In this document: positions 5,764-13,600 of the stretch, one piece after another
Numbering within the stretch: position 1 is the stretch's first letter
Layout of the letters: each line of letters starts with the position of its first letter
Origin: Candidatus Woesearchaeota archaeon
GTDB taxonomy: Archaea > Nanobdellota > Nanobdellia > Woesearchaeales > 21-14-0-10-32-9
Assembly (NCBI GenBank): GCA_003560545.1
Contig: PWLK01000050.1
Location: 1-13,610 of the forward strand
DNA: 13,610 nt
Reading direction: 5' to 3'
Position numbers and translations under genes: made by a program
The notes under the pieces: model-generated
Told to the model about the DNA's origin: nothing
Databases searched by the model: none
Seen by the model: only the letters and a program-made list of their open reading frames with translations

Positions 5764-6309
5764 ATGACTAACAGGGTGGTTACCATAGCCAAAAAAGACT
5801 TAAACATAGAATTGGATGATTATATTGAGAAAAGACGCGGAGAAGACAGCTACTCCATAGGGGAAACCCTTGGCAGGATAAAAGGATCGTTCTCAGAAAG
5901 AAAGATAACCTTGCCCTCACTAGGCATAAGGAATATGTTCAGAAGAAGAATACCAGAAGAAAAAGAATACGTGGAAGAAACACCAGAGGAGAAAGAAGAA
6001 TTCAAGGAAATGGAAGAAGAACTGGAACACATCCAGGAAGCAGAAGACGAATTAGAAGAAAAAAGAGAAGGCATCCTGAAAAATTTCTTTAAAAAATTAT
6101 GGTATTCAGGAGGACGTTCCTATGAAGAAGAAGACACAGTCCTCGAAGAAGAACAAACAAGCCAAACAGAAGAAGAAACCAGAGAAGTCCTCAAAAGCCT
6201 TCACAAATGGCTGGAAAGCCTTCCTGCTGATAAGAAATCTGAGTTCAAGAAAAGCGAGGACTTCCAAAAATACAAGGAACTTCTGGAAAAACTTGGAATG
6301 ATAAAATAA
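5764..6309 (+). CDS. Acidic coiled-coil protein of unknown function
   Basis: This 181-aa protein is highly charged and I cannot assign it to a family. Residues 1-60 are mixed and include a basic patch (MFRRR, 58-62). Residues 65-104 are almost continuous Glu/Lys heptad-like sequence and probably a coiled coil. Residues 105-114 (ILKNFFKKLW) form a basic amphipathic stretch that could touch membrane. Residues 120-140 are Glu-rich and disordered-looking, and 140-181 look like two further helices. It has no TM segment, signal peptide or cysteine. It is divergent from the six-cysteine gene across an 89-bp spacer and convergent with the next gene with 6 bp between stops. The ATG fits the TATA box only approximately; a GTG at 5776 is the alternative start. 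Confidence 0.75.
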   Translation: MTNRVVTIAKKDLNIELDDYIEKRRGEDSYSIGETLGRIKGSFSERKITLPSLGIRNMFRRRIPEEKEYVEETPEEKEEFKEMEEELEHIQEAEDELEEKREGILKNFFKKLWYSGGRSYEEEDTVLEEEQTSQTEEETREVLKSLHKWLESLPADKKSEFKKSEDFQKYKELLEKLGMIK

Positions 6310-6315
6310 CAAACA

Positions 6316-6684
6316 TTACCTGTCTCTCTTAGTCAGAAAGGATGCCCATGAAAGGAAATAATTTCTCTTCCCGTCAAAGTATTTCTCACCTAAACCAGAA
6401 ATCTTGTAATCAATACTGTCTAATTTTGAATTAGCAACATCGATTTTATCAACAAGATAAAAAGAATCCTCGACGCCCATATTAGGCCATTCTAACATCT
6501 CTTCCCAGCGGTCAATCTTCTCAACAAGCCCGGATTGCTTTTCTTGGAGATGAATTCTTTCTTCGTCGATAGAATTGATAAAATTTATGTTTGACAAAAT
6601 AGTCGCAGCAGCACCTAGAACATAAACAGGGCCTACAAAAATTCCAAGATAAGGCCAGTTAAACGATTTTTTTTCTTCATCCAT
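6316..6684 (-). CDS. Small one-TM membrane protein of unknown function
   Basis: This 122-aa protein has a short charged N-terminus (MDEEKKSF), one hydrophobic segment (about 12-31) and a helical C-terminal part (37-95) with coiled-coil character (EERIHLQEKQSGLVEKIDRWEEML), ending in basic residues. No family is recognised. It starts 17 nt after the stop of the 816-aa surface-protein gene on the same strand and has no convincing TATA box or Shine-Dalgarno of its own. It is therefore probably the second gene of that transcript, and its product may sit in the same membrane complex; this is inference. Confidence 0.7.
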   Translation of the reverse strand: MDEEKKSFNWPYLGIFVGPVYVLGAAATILSNINFINSIDEERIHLQEKQSGLVEKIDRWEEMLEWPNMGVEDSFYLVDKIDVANSKLDSIDYKISGLGEKYFDGKRNYFLSWASFLTKRDR

Positions 6685-6701
6685 CTAAAAAAACCCTGTT
6701 G

Positions 6702-9152
6702 TTATTTCTTTCTCTTCCTAGCAGCCTTTTTCTTTTTAGTAACCTTCTTTTTGACAGATTTTTTCTTAGCTGGCAAAGGCTTCTTTCTCAGAGGCAGCAA
6801 GAAGATTATTAGGAGCACGAGTATTATGATTAACGCGTAAATGTAAGGCGCGTAAAAGGCGAATAATTCCTCTTCTGTGTACACAGGGACTTTTACAACT
6901 TCTAATAGTATAGGAGGAGATTCTGTTATTCCACCTCTCTGGTCACTTGCGATCAGGGTGATGTTTCCTTTCCCTGTCCACGATTCTTGTGGTGTTAGCA
7001 CGAGCAAGTTATCCTGGATTTCAGCCATTATATTCATCGGTGAGCTTCCAACCATGAATACCAATGGGTCCGTGTCAGGGTCATAGAAATAATCTTTCAA
7101 GTCAACGTAATAGGTCTCGTTTTCAGGCCAGGCTATGTGCATCGGGTCATCCCTTACATCTCTCGGTATTACTGGCTGCAATGGCTCTGGCACTCCGAAA
7201 ATAACTGGTGTGGCAAGAGCAACTAATAATATAAGTATTAATAACACTAGCCTGTACCCTGTTACAGGACCCCTATACCTTTTTGGCCTGATTGGCTTTT
7301 CAGCTTTCTTCTTTACAACTTTTTTCTTAACCGCTTTTTTCTTAACCACTACTTTTTTCTTTGGCTTTTCCTTTGTTTTTTTCTTCTTAAAAACCTTGAT
7401 TAGTGCAAGTATTATTAGTATGAGCAGGATTAATAATAGTAATAAGTAAATGTACGGAAGGATTTGTTCGTACCATAACAAGTCTGTAAGGCGGAGCGTG
7501 AAAGCTTCTTCGTACAATATGTTTGTATGGGATTCTAAGGATAATGTGAAGTCATGAGTTGTTATGTTTGAGTCATCCTGGTATAATAATAAAAGTAGAT
7601 CTCTGGACTCTGAAGGTTCAAGTGTTACTTCATTTGTTTCTAGAGCCACGAAGGTTGTTCCTGTAATCATTAAATTATAATCAGTGGTTTTTACGCCTTC
7701 ATTAGTTATGGTGATAGTTACGTTTTCATCTCCGTGCCTTGCAGTAATCCTTGTAGGGGATACTGCTGGCTTAGTGCAAGCGTATTGGTTGTATACCTCA
7801 AATGTTTTTTCCTCGGTCCACCCTATGTCCAGATCCGGGTGTACAACAGTTAATCCAATGGTTTCATACCTTGTCTGGCGTTCATCATCAGGAAAGTTTG
7901 CTGTTATGTTTATTGTTTCTTCCTGTCCGGGCTCAAGGTATATGCTTGTAGTGTCTATGCTGGCTGTTTCTTCAGGGAAAGTGTTTACCGAGAAGTTTGT
8001 AGCCCTTGTACCGTTGTTCAAAACTCTTGCTTGGTACTCCGTGATCCCTGTACAATCCTTGTCGGGGACGTCAAGAGTTATTATAGGGTTGTGGCATGTT
8101 TCCACGGAGAGAGTTATATTCCTTGTTGTTTCCATATCCCCTATCCCTGTTCTTATCCTTGCCTGGAATTCGTATATTCCCTTATGACTAGGCAAAAGGT
8201 TTCCTTCGATGTACAGCGTTCCTTGCTGTGTAGGGTCTAATTCTATGGTGTTGTCCGGTACTGAGATGAATCCGGGAGCATCCGTCAGGTCCAGGATGAA
8301 TTCGTTTGTCATCCTGGCTTCGTTGGTTATTTCAATAGGGATTCTTTGAGTGCTTGCTTCTTCGCAGAAACTTGCTTCTTCAGGTATTATTGCTTCAAAA
8401 TCGTATGCTTGTTCTATTTCCAGTTCATGAGAAATTGTTGATTCTAGGTTGTTGTTCAAGGATCTTATCAGGAATTCGTTTGTGATTTCTCCGTATACGT
8501 CGCATGCTGGCAGGAATTCTGTGTTTACAACGCCTGTCCTTCCAGGTGGAAGCACTAAAGAGTATGCTTCTTCGGAGAAGAACTCTTCGTTGGTCGCAGG
8601 CATTATTATGTATTCTTCCTGGAAAGGCGCAGGATTTACAAGTTCTAACGTGTAGTTTACAGGCTCACAAGGTAGTATTGTGTCTCTGTCTGCGAATAAC
8701 GATGCATTTATTGTCTGGCATCTTTCAAAGGAAATATCTCTTCTTATGACTTTCTCTGTGCCGAAGTTATTCGTTACGTATACATCGTAGGTTGTTGTTC
8801 TTTCCCTGTCAGTGCATGATGCGCTGAGCGTTACAGGTATTGTTCTTTCTTCTCCTGGCTCTAAGGATATCGTTGTTATTGCTACGTGTGCGTGTTCAGG
8901 GATGTTCGTGGTTATATCGTATTCTGCTCTGAATGTTCCTGTGTTTCTGATTATTATTTCGTCTGCTTTGGTATCGCAGAGGCAGATTGATGGGCTTGGC
9001 TGGACTGCGCCTAAGAAGAAGTCGTAGGACACAGAGTATTTCTCTATTATTATGGTTTCAGCGCTTTCAACAGGAAGAGGGATTAGTAGTATTGCTAGAA
9101 AAAGGATTGCCAAGAAAATGCTTTTTTTCATGATTTCTGTGTTGTTTTTCAT
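6702..9152 (-). CDS. Multi-TM surface protein: five Ig-like repeats, cadherin-like domain, Lys-rich cytoplasmic segments
   Basis: This 816-aa protein starts with a signal peptide (1-31, ending VESAE). Five tandem beta-sandwich repeats of about 100 aa follow (about 33-145, 146-250, 251-355, 356-457, 458-556), each with the EPGxEETI/NITLxxE pattern of CARDB/NEW3-like archaeal surface domains. Cysteines cluster near the repeat boundaries (57, 59, 113, 145, 162, 217, 263, 353, 367, 459). A TM helix (563-587) leads to a strongly basic cytoplasmic segment (588-635, KKK/KKAVKKK units). A second TM (636-654) leads back outside to a cadherin-like domain (about 660-755; YYVDLKDYFYDPDTDPLVF, WTGKGNITLIASD), then a third TM (768-788) and a Lys-rich tail (789-816). 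The positive-inside rule supports this topology. The ATG at 9152 fits the TATA box; an in-frame ATG at 9131 (M8) is the alternative. Likely a cell-envelope or adhesion component; exact role unknown. Confidence 0.88.
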   Translation of the reverse strand: MKNNTEIMKKSIFLAILFLAILLIPLPVESAETIIIEKYSVSYDFFLGAVQPSPSICLCDTKADEIIIRNTGTFRAEYDITTNIPEHAHVAITTISLEPGEERTIPVTLSASCTDRERTTTYDVYVTNNFGTEKVIRRDISFERCQTINASLFADRDTILPCEPVNYTLELVNPAPFQEEYIIMPATNEEFFSEEAYSLVLPPGRTGVVNTEFLPACDVYGEITNEFLIRSLNNNLESTISHELEIEQAYDFEAIIPEEASFCEEASTQRIPIEITNEARMTNEFILDLTDAPGFISVPDNTIELDPTQQGTLYIEGNLLPSHKGIYEFQARIRTGIGDMETTRNITLSVETCHNPIITLDVPDKDCTGITEYQARVLNNGTRATNFSVNTFPEETASIDTTSIYLEPGQEETINITANFPDDERQTRYETIGLTVVHPDLDIGWTEEKTFEVYNQYACTKPAVSPTRITARHGDENVTITITNEGVKTTDYNLMITGTTFVALETNEVTLEPSESRDLLLLLYQDDSNITTHDFTLSLESHTNILYEEAFTLRLTDLLWYEQILPYIYLLLLLILLILIILALIKVFKKKKTKEKPKKKVVVKKKAVKKKVVKKKAEKPIRPKRYRGPVTGYRLVLLILILLVALATPVIFGVPEPLQPVIPRDVRDDPMHIAWPENETYYVDLKDYFYDPDTDPLVFMVGSSPMNIMAEIQDNLLVLTPQESWTGKGNITLIASDQRGGITESPPILLEVVKVPVYTEEELFAFYAPYIYALIIILVLLIIFLLPLRKKPLPAKKKSVKKKVTKKKKAARKRKK

Positions 9153-9181
9153 TTTCTTTCATCTTGGCTTCAAAGGTCTTT

Positions 9182-9189
9182 TAATTAAA
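9182..9189 (-). promoter_or_regulatory. TATA-like element for the 816-aa surface gene
   Basis: On the minus strand this reads TTTAATTA, with initiation predicted near 9159, a few bases before the ATG at 9152. It supports that start over M8 and suggests the gene can be transcribed independently of the upstream surface gene. Confidence 0.5.
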
Positions 9190-9196
9190 GTGTTGT

Positions 9197-9213
9197 AAAA
9201 AAAAAGAAAAAAA
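9197..9213 (-). terminator. Poly-T terminator after the 420-aa surface gene
   Basis: The minus strand reads T7-C-T9, starting 19 nt after the stop codon at 9232. T tracts like this are the typical archaeal intrinsic terminator; no stem is needed or seen. Confidence 0.7.
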
Positions 9214-9231
9214 GAAATAATCCAGGCCTTA

Positions 9232-10494
9232 TTAGTAGTAGGTCTGGGTTTCTTCGTCAGAGTCTCCTTTTCCGCCTTTTCTGAGCCTTGTAAATACAAG
9301 GACTAGTCCCAGGATTATTAGGACTATTACCAGGATTACTAGTGCCCATTCAAGGACTGTTCTCAGGTCAACTCTGTCTACCCTGTCTTCTTTTATGTTT
9401 GCTACTGCGCTGAATTCTCTTGTTTCTTCAGCTGTTTCTACTTTGACTCTGAAGACATGGTCTCCTGCTTCTGCGTCAGCGTCAGGTGTTAGGTGGAGGT
9501 ATACTGTCTGGGATTCTCCTCCTCTTATTACTACGACGCTTGCTGGGTCAAAATTGCTTCTTCCCCATTCTCTAACGCCGGAAGCGCTTAGCACGTAGTT
9601 CTGTGCTTTGGTTCCTTTGTTTTCAATCAGGATTGGGTAGATTGAAGACCTTCCAGGTTCTAATTGTATTGAGTCCGGAACGGTTATCTCTGTTCTTACT
9701 TCTGGCTCTTCTGGCTCGTCAGGTGCGCTGATTATAAGCCTTTTTGTTTCCCTTACCCTGTGGAACCTGTCAAAGTCGATTTCTGCAACAACGTTGTATT
9801 CTCCTGCTGCTGCGTTAGGTGGGATTCTCATTACCAGTGCTTCGAAGGATACGGATTCGTCCGCTCTTATGTCGTCAATGGTTTCGAATGCGCTGATTCC
9901 TAGTTCTGGAATGCTTACTCTTGCTGTGACGTCGTCAAGCCTGTGGTCTCCTAGGTTTTTAACCCTTAAAGTTGTGGAGATTGCTCTTCCTGCTTCTATC
10001 GTTGTTGATGGACTGATGTGGAAGTCTGTGATGTCAAGAGCTCTGTCTTCCGCTATTCCGTGCACTGATAGCTGGTATGTGTATGTTACCAGGTCCGGGC
10101 TGTTCTCGTCTGAGACGATTATTCTTAGCTTGACGTCTTTCATGTCCATGTATGTTGGCACTTTCAGGTCGAGGTCAAAGGATCTTTTTTGTCCTGCTGG
10201 CAGGTTGAAAGTCCTTGAGTAGTCTGTTACCATGTCTCTTTCATATTGTGCGTACCTGTATCCTGAGATTTGGCCTTGTATCTGTGCGTTTCTGACGTCG
10301 TCAGAGCCTGCTTCTACTGTTACTCTTACTCTCATGTCGTCTCCTCTTTCGACGTATAGTACGTCGCCGTCTTCTGCTCTGTCTCCGTTTATCCTTACCA
10401 CATCTATTGTAAGGAAGTCTTGTGCCATTACTGCTGGCATTGCGACTAGCATTAAAACCATCAGTATTGCGCTGACGAATTTTGTTTTATTCAT
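9232..10494 (-). CDS. C-terminally anchored CARDB-like envelope protein
   Basis: This 420-aa protein has a clear signal peptide (1-24, cleavage likely after AVMA). Three beta-sandwich domains follow: about 26-147; a CARDB-like domain at 151-257 with LRVKNLGD and VSIPELGI (193-200); and a NEW3/CARDB-like domain at 264-368 (QLEPGRSSIYPILIENKG). A TM helix (382-401) leads to a short tail ending in acidic and Tyr-rich residues. There are no cysteines. The architecture is typical of archaeal S-layer-associated or adhesion proteins (COG1361-like); that grouping is from recall. The start is unusually well defined: a GGAGGAGG Shine-Dalgarno 5 nt before the ATG and a strong TATA box about 75-80 nt upstream. 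Together with the poly-T terminator this makes a self-contained, probably highly expressed unit. Confidence 0.9.
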   Translation of the reverse strand: MNKTKFVSAILMVLMLVAMPAVMAQDFLTIDVVRINGDRAEDGDVLYVERGDDMRVRVTVEAGSDDVRNAQIQGQISGYRYAQYERDMVTDYSRTFNLPAGQKRSFDLDLKVPTYMDMKDVKLRIIVSDENSPDLVTYTYQLSVHGIAEDRALDITDFHISPSTTIEAGRAISTTLRVKNLGDHRLDDVTARVSIPELGISAFETIDDIRADESVSFEALVMRIPPNAAAGEYNVVAEIDFDRFHRVRETKRLIISAPDEPEEPEVRTEITVPDSIQLEPGRSSIYPILIENKGTKAQNYVLSASGVREWGRSNFDPASVVVIRGGESQTVYLHLTPDADAEAGDHVFRVKVETAEETREFSAVANIKEDRVDRVDLRTVLEWALVILVIVLIILGLVLVFTRLRKGGKGDSDEETQTYY

Positions 10495-10499
10495 TTTAT

Positions 10500-10507
10500 C
10501 CTCCTCC
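10500..10507 (-). promoter_or_regulatory. Strong Shine-Dalgarno site for the 420-aa envelope gene
   Basis: GGAGGAGG on the minus strand, 5 nt before the ATG at 10494. It is the only long anti-16S match before a start in the window, and it fixes this start. Confidence 0.85.
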
Positions 10508-10568
10508 TACGTTGGTTTTTAACCCTCACGAAATTTGTTATCTATTCATGAGTGAAAAACATTATTCA

Positions 10569-10576
10569 TATATAAA
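10569..10576 (-). promoter_or_regulatory. TATA box for the 420-aa envelope gene (leadered transcript)
   Basis: On the minus strand this reads TTTATATA, a perfect match to the archaeal consensus. Predicted initiation near 10546 gives a leader of about 50 nt containing the Shine-Dalgarno. The box lies in the 112-bp spacer after the PKD-repeat gene. Confidence 0.7.
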
Positions 10577-10606
10577 TGTTTTGTTTTTGTAACTATTTTG
10601 TAGTGA

Positions 10607-13600
10607 TTACTCAATCATTATTGGGTAGTACTTCGACCTGCTAATACCAGGACCAGTAACACCTATCAAAGCATAATACTCCCCTGGAGGAATCATATCG
10701 TGCTCTGAAATAAACCCTGTAATCGACCGATGCTCCGTCCTCCCAGGCCTTAAAGTAAAGCTAGTACCTCTATCCTGGATGCCAAGCTCAGGAATACTAA
10801 AAGTCATCCTCAAACCCCTGACTTCTTCGCCGTGCCTAGGCATTGCAAAGCTCGCCCTGACCTCATAATAATCATCGACGTGCAACACACCGAAATCAGA
10901 GCCGAACACATGGTAATCCACAACGTCAACCCTAGTCCTAGGGTCAGGATCAAGCAAATCCCCGTACGGCCTACCAGCAAAGGTTTCCTCAACCGTGCTT
11001 CCCGTCCTGCCATCCTCGGTTTCAACAGTCAAATGAATGTTATACCTTCCCTGCTCAGGGAAAGCGTACTCCACAACATCTTCCGTGGTCGTAAAGGAAT
11101 CAGTTGTCACGCCAAACCTCGTTATAACCCACGTGTAAGATACAATGCTTTTACCCTGCGGGTCAAAAGACTCAGAAGCATCCATCTTAACAGTCATATT
11201 CACAATAGTGCTCCCAGGAACATTTAATATAGCCACAGGATCCTTAATCTCAGGCTCCTCAACAACAACGCTTCTTGTTTTAGAATCGGATAAGCCTTTG
11301 CTGTCAGTAACCTTCAAAGTCATCTCGTAAACCCCTGGCGCTACAAATACATGGAAGTGATTAGGGAAACTTTCCCCTACTTTCACTCCATCCTTAAACC
11401 ATTCGTATTTCGTTATAGGATTATCACCTTCCTCAGAAGTACTTGTAAAAGTAACACCTTCATCCACAACAGGCTTATCAGGGCTAAACTCAAAGTCAGC
11501 AGTAGGACCCTTCACAACAGGCTTCTCTTTCACAACAACTTTTCTACTAGCAGTATCAGACAAGCCCTTGCTATCAGTAACCCTTAAAGAGACAATATGC
11601 GTCCTTGCCTCATCGAACGTATGCTTCAAAGTTTCCCCTTCACCTGCTTTCTTAGCATTAACAAACCACTCAAGCTTAACAATAGGATTATCACCAGCCT
11701 CACTGGTACTTGTAAAAGTAACCTCTTCTCCCACGAAAGGCTTATCAGGGCTGAAAGTAAAATTAGCAGTAGGTCCAACCACATCTTTTTCTTCTACAAC
11801 AACACTCCTAGTTTTAGAGTCAGATAAGCCCTTATCATCAGTAACCTTCAAAGTAACCTGATAAGAACCTGACTTGTCAAAAGAATGTTTTTGGACATCG
11901 GAATTCTCCCCGATGTTTACACTATCAACAAACCATTCGTATTTAACAATATCCCTCTTAGGGTCTGGGTGGTAAGACGTACTTGTAAAAGTAACCTCTT
12001 CTCCTACCTTAGGATTTTTAGGCTCGTAATCAAATTCTGCTACTGGCGAAATTATTTCTTTCTTATCAACGATGAACTTAATAGGCCTTGAAACAACAGA
12101 ACCATCAGTGTCATCAGCAGTAAAAATTATAACCTCTGAACCCTTAAAACTCTCAGGAGCCTTGACACGGAAAACGTTGTTGCCTAAATCAGAAACTTCC
12201 ATTAAGCCAGTATCCCCATAAGTAATAACTACTTCATGCGGCGGAGTTTCAACATCTTCAACGTAATCCTTGAAATCAATATCAACGTACTCCCCTGACT
12301 TCAAATGGAATTCTTCTGGAGGGAAAAAACTTAAAGGATTGTTCAAAATATTAACACTTACTGAATCCTGTCCAGCTGTACCATCCGTGAAATTAAAAAC
12401 GAAAGCAAAAACTTTTCCTTCCCCAAGGAAGTCATCCGTTAAAGGAATTTTCTCATGGAAATATCTGTGCTCATCTGAATGCTTTGGAAGGAACTCATTA
12501 AAATATAATGGGACAGAATTATGAACTCTGAGGAACACATCTTCCACTAAATCCGAGCTAGGAGAAATGTACGTGTTAGTAAACGTGTCTTTTATCCTGA
12601 AACTTGCGTAAATAGGCGTACCCCTGTAAAAAGTGTAGTTCTCAGTCACGAACTCATCCTCATATAAAGTAAGAAGCTTTACCTCGTACCTCTTCTCCCA
12701 AACCCTGAAAGAAGTCCTTAAATTCTTCGTAAGATCAGGATTATAACCAGGCTTTCTGGCTTCAGCGTAAACCTCGTAAACCCCAGGCTCCAGGTTTATA
12801 ACAGGATTAATGTTGCAGTACCCTTTAAAATTAGTATTGCAAGACCCTAATGATTCGTCATTATGAGATAACTTGAATGTTACTTCAGCACCCTCAACAT
12901 CTTTGCCTGATGCGTCGCTTACATGAGCTGAAATGTGTTGCTGGTGTCCTCTTACAACGTCCTTGTTAGCGCTTAACTCATCTATCACCAGTTGCCTTTG
13001 CCTTACTTCAACAGTTCTAGTCCTGGAATCAGACAAGCCCTTGCTATCAGTAACCTTCAAAGTAACCTGATAAGAACCTGACTTGTCAAAAACCCTCTTA
13101 ATACTAGTTCCTTCCCCGAACTTCTGTCCATCAACAAACCACTCATACTTAACAATAGGACTATCACCAGCCTTGCTAGTACTTGTAAAAGTAACCTCTT
13201 CTCCCACGAAAGGTTTATCAGGGCTAAACTCAAAGTCAGCAGTAGGACCCTTAGGAGGAACATGCTTCTCAACATGCACAGTTCTTGTTCTCGAATCAGA
13301 CAAGCCCTTGCTATCAGTAACCTTCAAAGTAACCTGATAAGAACCAGGCTCAAACTGCCTTTGAATGCTTTGGCCTTCACCAAACTTTTGACCATTAACA
13401 AACCACTCATACTTAACAATAGGACTATCGCCTGGTGTAGAAGTGCTTGTAAAAGTCACTGTATCCTCATCCGTAGGATTACTAGGACTAAAACTAAAAT
13501 CAGCAGTAGGACCCTTAGGAGGAACATGCTTCTCAACATGCACAGTTCTTGTTCTCGAATCAGACAAGCCCTTGCTATCAGTAACCTTCAAAGTAACCTG

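Noticed and set aside
5850..6312. Minus-strand Ser- and Phe-rich frames opposite the acidic coiled-coil gene
   Set aside because: The composition is just the complement of GAA/GAG/AAA codons; the plus-strand gene has a TATA box and a sensible protein.
6877..9027. Plus-strand open frames opposite the 816-aa surface gene
   Set aside because: They are low-complexity shadows of Glu/Thr/Val-rich codons on the other strand, without promoters, ribosome sites or recognisable domains.
13591..13591. TTG at 13591 as the start of the PKD protein
   Set aside because: The codons before it continue the same PKD repeat (GSYQVT) to the window edge, exactly as in the other units, so the gene simply continues outside.
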